In this document: one piece after another, positions 8,915 to 18,534 of the stretch | Layout of the letters: each line of letters opens with the position of its first letter | How positions within the stretch are numbered: position 1 is the stretch's first letter | NCBI GenBank assembly: GCA_019359445.1 | Contig: JAHHHJ010000008.1 | Location: 62,001 to 126,000 of the forward strand | Direction: 5' to 3' | DNA: 64,000 nt | From: Kastovskya adunca ATA6-11-RM4 | Lineage (GTDB): Bacteria; Cyanobacteriota; Cyanobacteriia; Cyanobacteriales; Coleofasciculaceae | Made by a program: the position numbers and the translations under genes | Notes under the pieces: model-generated | The model's database searches: none | What the model saw: the letters and a program-made list of their open reading frames with translations, nothing else | Told to the model about the DNA's origin: nothing

Positions 8915-10750
8915 CTAACGCCTCTTCACCCATCGCCATGTCTTCACAAACAACTCCTCTAACCACAGCATCGCCCGGTCTAGCCACCCTAGAAGTAACT
9001 CCAAGGGGTGCTTAACATAGCCAGTCGAAGTCGCCTGAGTTTCAATCCAATCAGGAGTATGTTCAAAATCAGCAGTTGAGGCAGTAGGAGTCAGGGTAGA
9101 GTCATCATTCTGACTAGGGGAACTCGCCGCCGCGATCGCTTGATCAGAATTTTTCCCTAATGCCCTTAGAGGTTTTTGGCGATCGCTGTTTCTCTCATTA
9201 CCCTTGTGCTGACGCGGAGCAACCTTAGCGCTTGGAGTTGCCGTTGTCTGAGTAGAGGTAATCTCAGTAGTATCTTTGGGAGTCTTTACCAGTTTGGCGG
9301 TGGTGAATTTGGGAGATAGTGGTTGCTTTTTACGTTGGAAGTAACGCTTAAAAAAGCCCCCAATAGAGTTTCCTGACAACATAGGTGCTTCAGAAGTCGG
9401 AGTGTCAGGTAGCTGGGCAATTTCTAGAGAGGGAGTGAAACCGTGAGCATTTGCGGGTGCATCGGTGGCTTCAAACAAATCGCCCCAGGTAAGCCAAGGA
9501 TCATCAGCTTCACTTGCTGCGGCTAGTTCCGGTGCAGAGCCAAACGAACGCCCTAGTAAGCGATCGCCTGCACTCGTTGCGTTCCCAGGGATGGCAGTAT
9601 CTTGATAATCTGTTCCAGAAACTGCCACGGAACGCCGACCGAAAAAGTAGTCAACGGCGGCACGAATTATGCCTTGAATACGCCAGGTATCTGTTTGAGT
9701 CTGCTCGGAGGATGCTAACCCTCCCTTTAGGGTAAGAAACCGTTCTTGGACTTGATGCAGCAGTGTCACTGTACGACCGCTAACGACCCCAGTGAACTCA
9801 GAAACTTGTACTAACTGATGGCTTTCTAACTCAGCTACCCGCTGATCTAAAAAAGCTAATGCTCTTGTTGGAGGCAATTGGGGTGTCAATACCTGAGATG
9901 AAGGCAATGTTTGTAAAGAATTACTGGCTTGTAGTGGCTGGCTGGGATGAGGTTGAGGCGCAGCTAGCAGCTTTGACTCTTGGAAAAGATTTGCCGCGAT
10001 CGCTATAGAGCCAGTTTGCACCCACGCCATTACTTGCCAGAAGAGGGAAACAATCGGGAAAAGTTGGGGACGGTCTTCCGCCGCCAGCGATCGCGCCATG
10101 ATTGTCGGCTTAGATGCCTGTTCTAGACGCCGATAACGCCAAAAGTCAGCAAGTTCCCAACTGATGCGAGAGGTCAGCGTTTGCTGCTGTTGAGGCGTGA
10201 GAATATCGAGGATTTGGTTTTGGGTGCTAACCAGTACTAATGTACGTGTTGTTAATAAGCTAGCGACGCCTTGCACAATGGAATTGGTAAGATTTGATGC
10301 CTTTGCTACTTGGCTCGATTGAGTCGAAGACTGCTCAACCAATCCCTCCGTTGCCGCCACTAACCCGCTACTCACTTCTGCCGTCACCGCCACCAGAGGG
10401 GCTTCTCCAGCTAGCCGTAGTAGTTCTTTGGCTTCGGGCAAAGAAACCCAGCTATCAACCGCCTCTAATAAGCGTTTAATCGGCGTATCTACCGTGGGCG
10501 GCGTCGGTTCCTCCGCAGGCTTTTCTGCCTGTAGTGGTTTCCATCCCGTCTGTGCAGCCGTGAAGATTTGCCGTCCAGCTAATCGGGTGGTTTGCACCAT
10601 CAGGTAGACCGGATACAGCAAAATTTGTACTCCCCAGATGGCAGCAACCTTTACCTGTCGCACAGCGCGATCGCCTTGATCAACGACAGAGCGAACTTGC
10701 CGATTTACGAAATTAAACAATCGACTTTGATAGCGACCTGGGGAAGACAT
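8915..10750 (-). CDS. Uncharacterised 611-residue cyanobacterial protein
   Basis: Not recognised as a named family. The N-terminus is basic and has an amphipathic or membrane-associating stretch (about 35-60, IWGVQILLYPVYLMVQ). A helical middle follows (about 80-370). The last 200 residues are low in complexity, rich in Thr/Ser/Lys, and end in a Trp-rich basic helix (LLLGWLDRAMLWLEELF then WRWVKRR). The aromatic/basic C-terminus suggests membrane contact. It ends 15 bases from the stop of the DUF3769 gene (convergent, no hairpin seen) and diverges from the mannosidase gene. No function is proposed. Confidence 0.75.
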   Translation of the reverse strand: MSSPGRYQSRLFNFVNRQVRSVVDQGDRAVRQVKVAAIWGVQILLYPVYLMVQTTRLAGRQIFTAAQTGWKPLQAEKPAEEPTPPTVDTPIKRLLEAVDSWVSLPEAKELLRLAGEAPLVAVTAEVSSGLVAATEGLVEQSSTQSSQVAKASNLTNSIVQGVASLLTTRTLVLVSTQNQILDILTPQQQQTLTSRISWELADFWRYRRLEQASKPTIMARSLAAEDRPQLFPIVSLFWQVMAWVQTGSIAIAANLFQESKLLAAPQPHPSQPLQASNSLQTLPSSQVLTPQLPPTRALAFLDQRVAELESHQLVQVSEFTGVVSGRTVTLLHQVQERFLTLKGGLASSEQTQTDTWRIQGIIRAAVDYFFGRRSVAVSGTDYQDTAIPGNATSAGDRLLGRSFGSAPELAAASEADDPWLTWGDLFEATDAPANAHGFTPSLEIAQLPDTPTSEAPMLSGNSIGGFFKRYFQRKKQPLSPKFTTAKLVKTPKDTTEITSTQTTATPSAKVAPRQHKGNERNSDRQKPLRALGKNSDQAIAAASSPSQNDDSTLTPTASTADFEHTPDWIETQATSTGYVKHPLELLLGWLDRAMLWLEELFVKTWRWVKRR

Positions 10751-10879
10751 AGCAGTTAATTGAGCGACTGAGCAATTAGCACCGCTCGCGACTAGCTATT
10801 ATTCGTTGTGGGTTAATCTCTAACAACTAACAACTGACTGCTAATCGCTAAGAGTCAGTGCCTCGATCATACCGAAAAG

Positions 10880-13800
10880 ATGACCACCCCTGCGACCCCG
10901 ACAACGGCAACCACCCAGATTAATTGCGTAATTACTCAACTGCGCTCTTGCACCCAGATTCCTGTGCAGTCGGGTTGGCGATGCTACCCAGATGATCTCC
11001 CCGCATCAGTTGCTACCCAAGCTGAATCCTGGGAGGATTGGTCAACAGCCCCAATCAACGATAAAGGCTACATTGTCTGGGCGTCGAAACGGCAGGTGAT
11101 GTGGCTGGCTCAACGGTTTGTCGTTCCCCAAAATTTGCAAGGCTATCCCTTAGCGGGATTAACGTTACGACTGGTGCTGACATGGTGGGCAGAAGATGCT
11201 CAAATTTTTGTCAATGGTCAGTTTGTACAAGCCGGAGATTTATTTGACTCTTCGACCAGGGTAGTAATCTCTCAGGCGGTGACAGCGGGAGAAGAAATTA
11301 CCGTTACCTTGCGCCTAGTGAGTCCGGGGCATGATATTGGGGCATTGATGCGATCGCATTGCCTATACGAAGCAGCGGATGGAGGAATTGACCCTGGTTT
11401 TGTCGCCGATGAATTAGCGGTGTTGTGGCGCTACCAAGAAGCCTTTGAGCCAGAATCCTTAGAGGCTTTAGCCGCCGCCGTGGCAAAGATAAATTGGGAA
11501 GTCATAGGCGATCGCGAAAAATTTCACACTACCCTCTCTACATGGCGTCAGCACCTATTTTCCTCTGTCGGGGGACAACAGAACCGCTGCATCCAAATGT
11601 TGGGTCATGCTCATCTCGATCTCGCTTGGTTGTGGACGGTTAGCGAAACCTGGGAGGTTGCCCAAAGAACCTTTGAATCAGTATTAAACCTCCAAAAAGA
11701 CTTTCCTGAGCTGACTTTCTGCCATTCCACCCCCGCTCTTTACGCTTGGATTGAAGAGCATCGCCCCGATTTATTTGCCGCTATCAAACAACAAATTGCG
11801 GCGGGTCGCTGGGAAGTCGTGGGGGGAATGTGGGTGGAGCCGGAACTGAACTTAATCGACGGTGAATCCATTGTCCGGCAGGTACTTTATGCCCAGCAAT
11901 ATGTACAGGAAAAATTTGGAAAATTAACAAAAATCGCCTGGGTTCCTGATAGCTTTGGCTTCTGTTGGCAGTTACCGCAAATTTTGAGACAAGGCGGCAT
12001 TGAATATTTTGTCACCCAAAAATTGCACTGGAACGACAGTACCAAATTTCCCTACGGCGCATTTTGGTGGCGATCGCCGGATGGTTCTCAAATCTTTAGC
12101 CTCATCTCTCCCCCCAACACCACTGGCGTCATGGACACCAGCCCCCTGACAATGGCATCCTACGCCGTGGAGTGGGAAACTCAGACAAAGCTAAAAGATA
12201 TATTTTGGCTGCCGGGTGTGGGCGATCATGGTGGTGGGCCGACGCGCGATATGCTACAAGTTGCCCAGCGTTGGCAGCAGTCTCCCTTCTTCCCCCGTCT
12301 GGAATTTACAACCGCTTTGGGGTACTTGCAGCAGCTTACGGCAGGCGGAAAGGAAACTAACCACAGCACAGAGAACGCTGAGGAAGAAGAGGAGAGGGAG
12401 GAGCGATCGCCTGTCTTTGGACTCAGCACTCAGGACTCAGGACTCACCACTGATTTCCCCCTGTGGAATGACGAACTTTATCTAGAATTTCATCGCGGCT
12501 GTTATACCACCCACGCCGACCAAAAACGCTGGAATCGTCGCTGCGAGCAGTTACTGTATCAGGGAGAATTGTTTGCTTCTCTAGCCACTCTGATTGCTGG
12601 AACCAACTATCCCAAGCTGCAACTCGAAACCGCTTGGAAAACAGTCTTATTTAATCAATTTCACGATATTTTACCGGGAACCTCGATTCCTGAAGTGTTT
12701 GTAGCTGCAAATCAAGGGTGGCAAGAAGTTGAGCAGGTGGCTTCAGAGATTTTGGCAGATTCATTAAAGGCGATCGCCTCCCAAATTTCTCTCCTCTCAC
12801 CACCCCAACCTAACGCCCAACCCCTGATCGTCTTCAACTCCCTCAACTGGCAGCGTTCGGAAGTTGTCGCGGTTCCTCTCCCCGCCGCCTCAGCCGCCAC
12901 TTGGAGCCTTTACGACCTCTCTGGAGAAAAACTCCCTTGTCAGTTCAGCTCCGAGTCTCCTGCTCTGCTGTTTCTAGCCCAGGATGTTCCCTCGGTTGGC
13001 TACCGTATCTTCTGGCTATGTCGAACTGATTTGAAATTGCCGATCGGTTCGGGATTTGACTCAAATCCTGCACCCAGCCCCATCAGCGGCAAATCCCGCC
13101 TTGTTGGGAAACCCAGAGGGACGCAGAAGAATACGGAGGGTGAGGAAAGAAATCAAGTTTTGCCGGAAGACTTTGTTCTGGAAAATGCTCTGCTGCGTGT
13201 TGTTGTTAGTCCTGAGAGTGGAGACTTAAGCAGCGTCTTCGACAAAATTCACCAGCAAGAAATTCTTCAAGGGGCGGGTAATCAATTGCAAGCCTTCCAA
13301 GACAAGGGTCAATACTGGGACGCTTGGAATATTGACCCCAACTATGGCGAACATCCCTTACCCCCAACTGAGTTAGTTTCAATTCAGTGGTTGGAGCGGG
13401 GGCCAATTCAATGGCGTCTGCGGGTTGTACGGCAACTTAACCAATCGGAATTTTGCCAGGATTATGTTCTGCAAGCCGACTCAGCCGTTCTCAAAATCGC
13501 CACGACTGTAGATTGGCAGGAAAGTCATGTTTTAGTAAAAGCCGCTTTCCCATTAAATCTAGAGGTGGATTATGCTACCTACGAAATTGCCTGCGGTGCC
13601 ATCCAACGCCCGACTCGACCCCAAACCCCTGCTGAGAAAGCCAAATGGGAAGTTCCTGCTCTCCGTTGGGCAGACCTTGGCGATCAAACCTCTGGCGTAA
13701 GTTTGCTCAATGATTGTAAATACGGCTACGATGCCCAGTCTTCACAGCTACGCCTCACCCTCCTCAGAAGCCCCTGCTGGCCAGATCCGACGGCAGATAG

Positions 13801-14284
13801 AGGAATTCATCACTTCACCTACGCTCTCTATCCTCACAGGGGTAGCTGGCAGTCTGCTAACACTGTACGGCGGGGATATGAGTTGAATTTGCCGCTGCAT
13901 GTGGTGCTTGATGTCCCAGCCAATAGGAATGCATCGCCCACAGGCGATCAACCTGGGGCGACTGCGGGCTTAAATTCTTTAGCCGACGCAGGAAGGCTTT
14001 ATAACCCCACCCTTCAGGGTGCCAGTTTCCTAGATTTATCGGCTGAAAACCTCGTCTTAATCGCCTTCAAACAATCAGAAGATGACCCCCATCTCTGGGT
14101 TCTGCGCTGTTATGAATGCCAAGGTCAATCAGCCGAGTTGTCTTTCAAGAGCAGTCTAGATTTAGCGATCGCTCATCCCGTCAACTTACTCGAACAACCG
14201 ACTCAATCTCAGGAAATTCTCCCCTGGAAAATTACCTCGTTTGCCGTACAACAGGGTTACTCTGACCCTAAAAACTCCAAATAG
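10880..14284 (+). CDS. Alpha-mannosidase, glycoside hydrolase family 38
   Basis: Retaining alpha-mannosidase that removes terminal alpha-mannose from glycans; cytosolic, no signal peptide. The N-terminal beta domain (about 1-220) is followed by the GH38 catalytic core with the zinc/active-site motif HAHLDLAWLW near 241. VGGMWVEPELNL follows near 313, then the nucleophile region WVPDSFGFCWQLPQ near 353 and GDHGGGPTRDM near 447. The remainder is the beta-sandwich C-terminal region. Two Ser/Pro/Glu-rich inserts (about 495-520 and 725-760) look like cyanobacterial low-complexity insertions. Its last 28 bases overlap the 3' end of the convergent creatininase gene. Confidence 0.93.
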   Translation: MTTPATPTTATTQINCVITQLRSCTQIPVQSGWRCYPDDLPASVATQAESWEDWSTAPINDKGYIVWASKRQVMWLAQRFVVPQNLQGYPLAGLTLRLVLTWWAEDAQIFVNGQFVQAGDLFDSSTRVVISQAVTAGEEITVTLRLVSPGHDIGALMRSHCLYEAADGGIDPGFVADELAVLWRYQEAFEPESLEALAAAVAKINWEVIGDREKFHTTLSTWRQHLFSSVGGQQNRCIQMLGHAHLDLAWLWTVSETWEVAQRTFESVLNLQKDFPELTFCHSTPALYAWIEEHRPDLFAAIKQQIAAGRWEVVGGMWVEPELNLIDGESIVRQVLYAQQYVQEKFGKLTKIAWVPDSFGFCWQLPQILRQGGIEYFVTQKLHWNDSTKFPYGAFWWRSPDGSQIFSLISPPNTTGVMDTSPLTMASYAVEWETQTKLKDIFWLPGVGDHGGGPTRDMLQVAQRWQQSPFFPRLEFTTALGYLQQLTAGGKETNHSTENAEEEEEREERSPVFGLSTQDSGLTTDFPLWNDELYLEFHRGCYTTHADQKRWNRRCEQLLYQGELFASLATLIAGTNYPKLQLETAWKTVLFNQFHDILPGTSIPEVFVAANQGWQEVEQVASEILADSLKAIASQISLLSPPQPNAQPLIVFNSLNWQRSEVVAVPLPAASAATWSLYDLSGEKLPCQFSSESPALLFLAQDVPSVGYRIFWLCRTDLKLPIGSGFDSNPAPSPISGKSRLVGKPRGTQKNTEGEERNQVLPEDFVLENALLRVVVSPESGDLSSVFDKIHQQEILQGAGNQLQAFQDKGQYWDAWNIDPNYGEHPLPPTELVSIQWLERGPIQWRLRVVRQLNQSEFCQDYVLQADSAVLKIATTVDWQESHVLVKAAFPLNLEVDYATYEIACGAIQRPTRPQTPAEKAKWEVPALRWADLGDQTSGVSLLNDCKYGYDAQSSQLRLTLLRSPCWPDPTADRGIHHFTYALYPHRGSWQSANTVRRGYELNLPLHVVLDVPANRNASPTGDQPGATAGLNSLADAGRLYNPTLQGASFLDLSAENLVLIAFKQSEDDPHLWVLRCYECQGQSAELSFKSSLDLAIAHPVNLLEQPTQSQEILPWKITSFAVQQGYSDPKNSK

Positions 14285-15003
14285 TTATTACTCAATTCCT
14301 TCACCGCCAACTCATAAAACTGCTTTCCATGTTCGGGGGTTGCTAGTGCAGGATTAGAACCCATGCGTCCATCCGGGTAGCGACGGCGAAAATCCGCCGC
14401 CCCATAAATGGGATGTCCGGAAGCCACTTCCTCAGATAGCGGCGCTTGCTTAATCGATTCCGGGTAAACGTACTGCGTCAGGGCTACCTCACTCGGCGTC
14501 GCGTGGGAGCCTTCTTCGTTACCGTACAACTCTTTGGCTAACTTATAAACCGAGCCGCACATAAACCAATTCGCCAGACGACACTGCACCCGGTCAGCAT
14601 TGGGAATATTTAACTCATCTAAATGAGCATAAGTTTCCGCAAAGGCTGCCTTTAAGGTAGCCATATTGCCGCCGTGACCATTGATGAAGAAAAATCGCGT
14701 GAACCCGGCTCTAGCTAAGGAGGTGAGGTACTCTTTAACGAGCTGAATTAGCGTACTCGGTTTCAGGCTCATCGAACCGGGAAAGGCCGTGTGATGCAGC
14801 GCCATCCCAACGTTGATGGTGGGAGTAACGAGGGCGTTTGTGGCGTCACCCACTCCGCGCGCGATCGCTTCTGCACAAATCGCATCAGTGCCAATTAATC
14901 CAGTTGGCCCATGTTGCTCAGTCGATCCAATCGGGATAATAATTCCTGGCGATCGCTCTAGGTAGGTTTCCACCTCTGTCCAGGTGCTCAAATGTAGCTG
15001 CAT
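14257..15003 (-). CDS. Creatininase-family amidohydrolase
   Basis: Metal-dependent amide hydrolase of the creatininase fold; in bacteria family members act on creatinine, formamidopyrimidines in deazaflavin/riboflavin routes, or unknown amides. The metal site is visible: GSTEQHGP (residues 26-33, Glu29 and His31), GTDA (Asp40), and NGHGGN near 120. The length (248) is normal. The last 28 bases overlap antiparallel with the mannosidase 3' end. It diverges from the sphR homologue. The actual substrate is unknown; naming it creatininase would be too specific. Confidence 0.88.
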   Translation of the reverse strand: MQLHLSTWTEVETYLERSPGIIIPIGSTEQHGPTGLIGTDAICAEAIARGVGDATNALVTPTINVGMALHHTAFPGSMSLKPSTLIQLVKEYLTSLARAGFTRFFFINGHGGNMATLKAAFAETYAHLDELNIPNADRVQCRLANWFMCGSVYKLAKELYGNEEGSHATPSEVALTQYVYPESIKQAPLSEEVASGHPIYGAADFRRRYPDGRMGSNPALATPEHGKQFYELAVKELSNNYLEFLGSE

Positions 15004-15135
15004 TGCCGTTAGAAGCCTTGTATTTATACCTGTAAGAATAGGTCGATTCTACTTCTTAAGAGTTTTAACTAATCACAAACAATAATTATGGTGTATATGT
15101 GAGCTTAGAACTGTTAATACAGAATTTCTTTTTTT

Positions 15136-15888
15136 ATGCTTTCTCTCGACCTGCCCCACAGCCCCTCTAGTCCAGACCTAGCGCAAGCAACACGCGTTCT
15201 AGTGGTGGAAGACGAAGATTTAATCCGAGAAATGCTGGTTTTGGCTCTAGAAGAGGAAGGTTATGAGGTCGTCACGGCTTCAGACGGGCGTGTAGCGTTA
15301 ACGCTGTTTCAGGATGCTGACACGAATGAAGCCCAATTCCCGTTTAACCTGTTAGTCCTAGATTTGATGCTACCCCAGATCAATGGTCTGGATCTGTGCC
15401 GCTTACTACGCTATCAGAGTAACCCGGTGCCAATTTTAATTCTCAGCGCCAAAGCAAGTGAAACTGACCGCGTTTTGGGTTTAGAAGTGGGGGCTGACGA
15501 CTACCTCACCAAACCCTTCAGTATGCGAGAGTTGGTAGCTCGTTGCCGCGCTTTGCTCCGTCGCCAACGCTTTAGCTGCTTACCCCCAGCTCCTGTTTTG
15601 CAACTGCGGGATATTGTTCTTTATCCTCAAGAGTGCCGTGTCACCGTTCGAGGAGAAGAAGTGAATCTTTCCCCAAAGGAGTTCCGGTTGTTGGAATTAT
15701 TTATCAGTTATCCCCGCCGAGTTTGGTCGCGCGATCAATTGATCGATCAGGTGTGGGGCCCTGATTTCATGGGGGATACTAAAACCGTAGATGTTCACAT
15801 TCGTTGGTTGCGAGAAAAACTTGAACTCGATCCCAGTCAGCCTGAATATTTAGTGACTGTTCGCGGCTTTGGCTACCGCTTTGGCTAA
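15136..15888 (+). CDS. sphR: OmpR/PhoB-family response regulator, SphR-like
   Basis: DNA-binding regulator of the phosphate-limitation response (PhoB role). The receiver domain has acidic residues EDED near 25-28, phosphoacceptor Asp76 in LVLDLMLP, and Lys127 in DDYLTKPF. The winged-helix output domain (about 150-250) includes LSPKEFRLLELF and the terminal VRGFGYRFG. Assignment to SphR rather than another OmpR member rests on the following kinase and PhoU genes. The start has no clear Shine-Dalgarno; an in-frame downstream start would cut into the receiver domain. The gene is first in a three-gene cluster. Confidence 0.88.
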   Translation: MLSLDLPHSPSSPDLAQATRVLVVEDEDLIREMLVLALEEEGYEVVTASDGRVALTLFQDADTNEAQFPFNLLVLDLMLPQINGLDLCRLLRYQSNPVPILILSAKASETDRVLGLEVGADDYLTKPFSMRELVARCRALLRRQRFSCLPPAPVLQLRDIVLYPQECRVTVRGEEVNLSPKEFRLLELFISYPRRVWSRDQLIDQVWGPDFMGDTKTVDVHIRWLREKLELDPSQPEYLVTVRGFGYRFG

Positions 15889-15998
15889 TTAGGAATTGGT
15901 GACGGGGAAACTGGGAAAAGTTTTTGGTTTTGAGTTTTTAGACAGACAGCGTTGTTAGGCTAGCTAATAACCAGTAACTAACCGCTAAAAACTGACTC

Positions 15999-17297
15999 AT
16001 GACCCTAATTGCCTTCTTGGTGGGTCTAGCAATCGGGATTGGGGTTTGGCTTTGGCAACAGCGTCGGCTCAATCGGCGTTTAAAACAAATGTTGGGGTCA
16101 TTACATTCTGATGCTAGTAGTAGCTCAATGCCCATAGTTTCTCGCTTGCGGCAAGAGATTACCTTTGCCAATCAACAACGAGAATTGCTAGAAAAAAAAC
16201 TGGAAATCAGAAAACATCTGCTCCAGATTATGCCGATTGGGTATTTGCAGGTTGATGAAGAAAATCAGCTTCTCTGGTGCAATGAGCAAGCACAGCAACT
16301 CTTGCAAATTAACCGCTGGGAACCCGGACAGATACGGTTGCTGTTGGAGTTAGTCCGTTCCTACGAACTCGACCACCTCATTGAGCAAACGCGCTTGCAG
16401 CAGCAACCAGAAATTATTGAGCTAGTATTTCATCCTGTTTGTTTAGAGGGGTCGGCAATGGCAAGTGTGCGACCGCTAACATTACGCGCCTCTAGTTGGC
16501 CCCTCCCCCAACGGCAAGTCGGGGTTTTCCTGGAAAATCAGCAGCCGCTAGTTGATCTGACGCAATCGCGCGATCGCGCTAATTCCGACTTAGCTCACGA
16601 ACTGCGAACCCCACTCACCGCCATGCGCTTAGTCGCTGAAGCTTTGCAAGGGCGTGTAGAACCTCCTGCTAGTCGGTGGGTTGAGCAAATGCTTCGAGAA
16701 ACAGATCGACTGATTTGCCTGGTGCAAGAATGGCTAGAACTTAGTCAGATGGATAAAGACCCCACAACAAGCCTCACTCTTGAACCCTTGGATCTGCACA
16801 GTCTTCTTCAGTTAGCGTGGGAAAACTTAGAACCCTTAGCTCAACAAAAGCAGCTTAGTCTTGCCTATCAGGGAGTCGATAGCGTCTGGCTAGAAGCTGA
16901 TCCCACCCGCCTCACCCAAGTCTTCATCAATTTATTCGACAACAGTATTAAACACAGCCCTACTAAAGCTGAGATTCGAGTAGAGGTGAGTCTCCTCCCA
17001 GCCACAGACGAGCTTAACTGTGTTCAAATCAACATCATTGACTCAGGTTCCGGATTTGCTGAGGCTGACTTACCTCATGTTTTTGAGCGCCTTTATCGTG
17101 GCGAAACCTCACGCCATCGGCAACAGACAGCCCTCGGTTCTCCAGAAAGGTTGCCTAACAGCAGTGGAAGTGGCTTAGGACTTTCAATCGTGCAAAAAAT
17201 TATCCTCGCTCATGGAGGAGAGATTCAGGCGCAAAATCATCCAAAAACCGGGGGTGCATGGCTCCAAATCAGTCTTCCGGTTACTGGCAAATATTAA
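15999..17297 (+). CDS. sphS: Phosphate-sensing histidine kinase, SphS-like
   Basis: Sensor kinase partner of the preceding regulator. A single N-terminal hydrophobic segment (1-20) is followed by a basic/helical linker and a PAS-like domain (about 75-180). The HisKA phosphoacceptor is His200 in DLAHELRTPLTAMR. The HATPase domain has NLFDNSIKH near 310, DSGSGF, and GSGLGLSIV. One N-terminal membrane segment plus PAS and no periplasmic sensor domain is the SphS/PhoR layout, in which phosphate status is relayed through the Pst transporter and PhoU. It lies 110 bases after sphR; the intervening sequence has no terminator. Confidence 0.88.
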   Translation: MTLIAFLVGLAIGIGVWLWQQRRLNRRLKQMLGSLHSDASSSSMPIVSRLRQEITFANQQRELLEKKLEIRKHLLQIMPIGYLQVDEENQLLWCNEQAQQLLQINRWEPGQIRLLLELVRSYELDHLIEQTRLQQQPEIIELVFHPVCLEGSAMASVRPLTLRASSWPLPQRQVGVFLENQQPLVDLTQSRDRANSDLAHELRTPLTAMRLVAEALQGRVEPPASRWVEQMLRETDRLICLVQEWLELSQMDKDPTTSLTLEPLDLHSLLQLAWENLEPLAQQKQLSLAYQGVDSVWLEADPTRLTQVFINLFDNSIKHSPTKAEIRVEVSLLPATDELNCVQINIIDSGSGFAEADLPHVFERLYRGETSRHRQQTALGSPERLPNSSGSGLGLSIVQKIILAHGGEIQAQNHPKTGGAWLQISLPVTGKY

Positions 17298-17354
17298 ACA
17301 GGATTGCTATCACTGTATTTACTAGCCGTTTCTCCCACAACAGAGTGAGCTGAG

Positions 17355-18023
17355 GTGAACCTGTCTTCTCAAACTAACCATTCTGAACGCTTTCACTTTC
17401 AACGTTGCCTCCGGCGTTTGGAGCGAGATGTTCTACGCATGGGTGCCTTAGTGGAACAATCTTTTCGCTTAAGTCACCAAGCTTTATTTGCCCGTAACTT
17501 AGAATCTGCCAAAGAAGTTGCCGCGCTCGATAAACGCATCGATCAGTTTTATCGCCAAATCGAACTAGAATGCAGCATTCTGTTAACGCTACAATCGCCA
17601 GTTGCCCAGGATCTACGCCTCGTTAGTGCCTTGATGCAGTTGGTGCGAGACTTAGAGCGTATTGGTGACTATGCCGAAGATTTGGCAGAAATTGCCGTGA
17701 AGCTCTTTCCTTACCCGCCTCATTCTTGCTTACCTGAAGTCGAGATCATGTCCCATCATGCCCAAGCCATGCTAGCCGCGAGTTTAGCGGCATTGGTGGA
17801 TTTGGATGTAACAGCAGGACAAGCCGTAAAGGTCTTGGATGACAAGGTCGATGATGCCTACGACAGGGTTTACAACACCTTGGCTTACCAGCAGGACATC
17901 AAAGGCGTTATCGAACCGATTCTGTTATTAACCCTGATCATTCGTCACTTAGAGCGCATGGCTGACCACGCCACCAACATCGGTCAGCGCGTTACCTATA
18001 TCGTCACAGGTCAGCGATCGTAG
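17355..18023 (+). CDS. phoU: Phosphate signalling protein PhoU / SphU
   Basis: Two-repeat helical protein that keeps the SphS kinase inactive when phosphate is plentiful. Each half carries the PhoU metal-binding pattern: repeat one has DLRLVSALMQLVRDLERIGDYAED, repeat two ILLLTLIIRHLERMADHATN (both Glu/Asp-rich clusters). The length (222) is typical. The start is GTG in a context GAGCTGAGGTG with overlapping purines. Its position after the regulator and kinase supports the Sph assignment for all three genes. Confidence 0.93.
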   Translation: MNLSSQTNHSERFHFQRCLRRLERDVLRMGALVEQSFRLSHQALFARNLESAKEVAALDKRIDQFYRQIELECSILLTLQSPVAQDLRLVSALMQLVRDLERIGDYAEDLAEIAVKLFPYPPHSCLPEVEIMSHHAQAMLAASLAALVDLDVTAGQAVKVLDDKVDDAYDRVYNTLAYQQDIKGVIEPILLLTLIIRHLERMADHATNIGQRVTYIVTGQRS

Positions 18024-18534
18024 CAATTGACGGTATTTAACCAGACGATTACCTAAGCCTTACCAGTCTCTAAACTCCCAGAAGTAAGATGGCAAACAAA
18101 CTCTGTTTCTGGAGCTAATGAGGCGTAGAGTTTTTCTTGGCTTTTTGCCTAGAGAAAAAAACTTTCCCTTGCCTTTGAAGATTCAGCCCCGGCTAAGATA
18201 CCTGCTGCCAATGGGATGAAAGCAAGCCGTCTGAGGTTCCATCCTACTGAAGGTTTCCATATCTTATCTATGGATGCCAATAGCCAGCTAGAAGCAGGAA
18301 TTAGGGTCTTTTTAGCCCTCAAATTGCCAATTTCAATTCCTTATATAGTGTTTTAAAATACGTTGCTTGTTAAGCATTGCTAATAACATTGATTAGGCAA
18401 TAGCAATTTTTCCATTAATGCCCTTTTTTCTCTGTAATCGTGGCATAATTGGAGCGATTTTCAACCCTGGTTTTCAAGACTTGTGCTCACCTCAGAAAGC
18501 TTTGTGTGAAATCAATTAGGTGTGAGGATGAATA
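18024..18534 (+). promoter_or_regulatory. Long upstream region of the porin gene
   Basis: 510 bases without a credible gene between phoU and the porin. At its left end is a periodic Pho-box-like array (separate entry). A partly paired A/T-rich hairpin lies around 18128-18165 (AGTTTTTCTTGGC against a GCCTAGAGAAAAAAACT-like arm), which may end the sph transcript. The A/T-rich right part (18330-18480) is the probable promoter and leader of the porin; a long 5' leader is usual for these porins. No small gene or known riboswitch was recognised. Confidence 0.45.
18036..18076 (+). promoter_or_regulatory. Candidate degenerate Pho box (SphR site)
   Basis: Four octamers recur every 11 bases: TTTAACCA (18036), GATTACCT (18047), CCTTACCA (18058) and TCTAAACT (18069). 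The cyanobacterial Pho box is a set of PyTTAAPyPy(T/A) octamers at 11-base spacing. The first copy fits all eight positions; the others fit five to six. It follows the sphR-sphS-phoU genes and precedes a porin on the same strand, but 460 bases away. The periodicity is seen directly; the function is inferred. Confidence 0.35.

Noticed and set aside
15064-15071. TTTAACTA, a perfect Pho-box octamer upstream of sphR
   Set aside because: The neighbouring positions at 11-base spacing do not match, so a single octamer is expected by chance in A/T-rich DNA.
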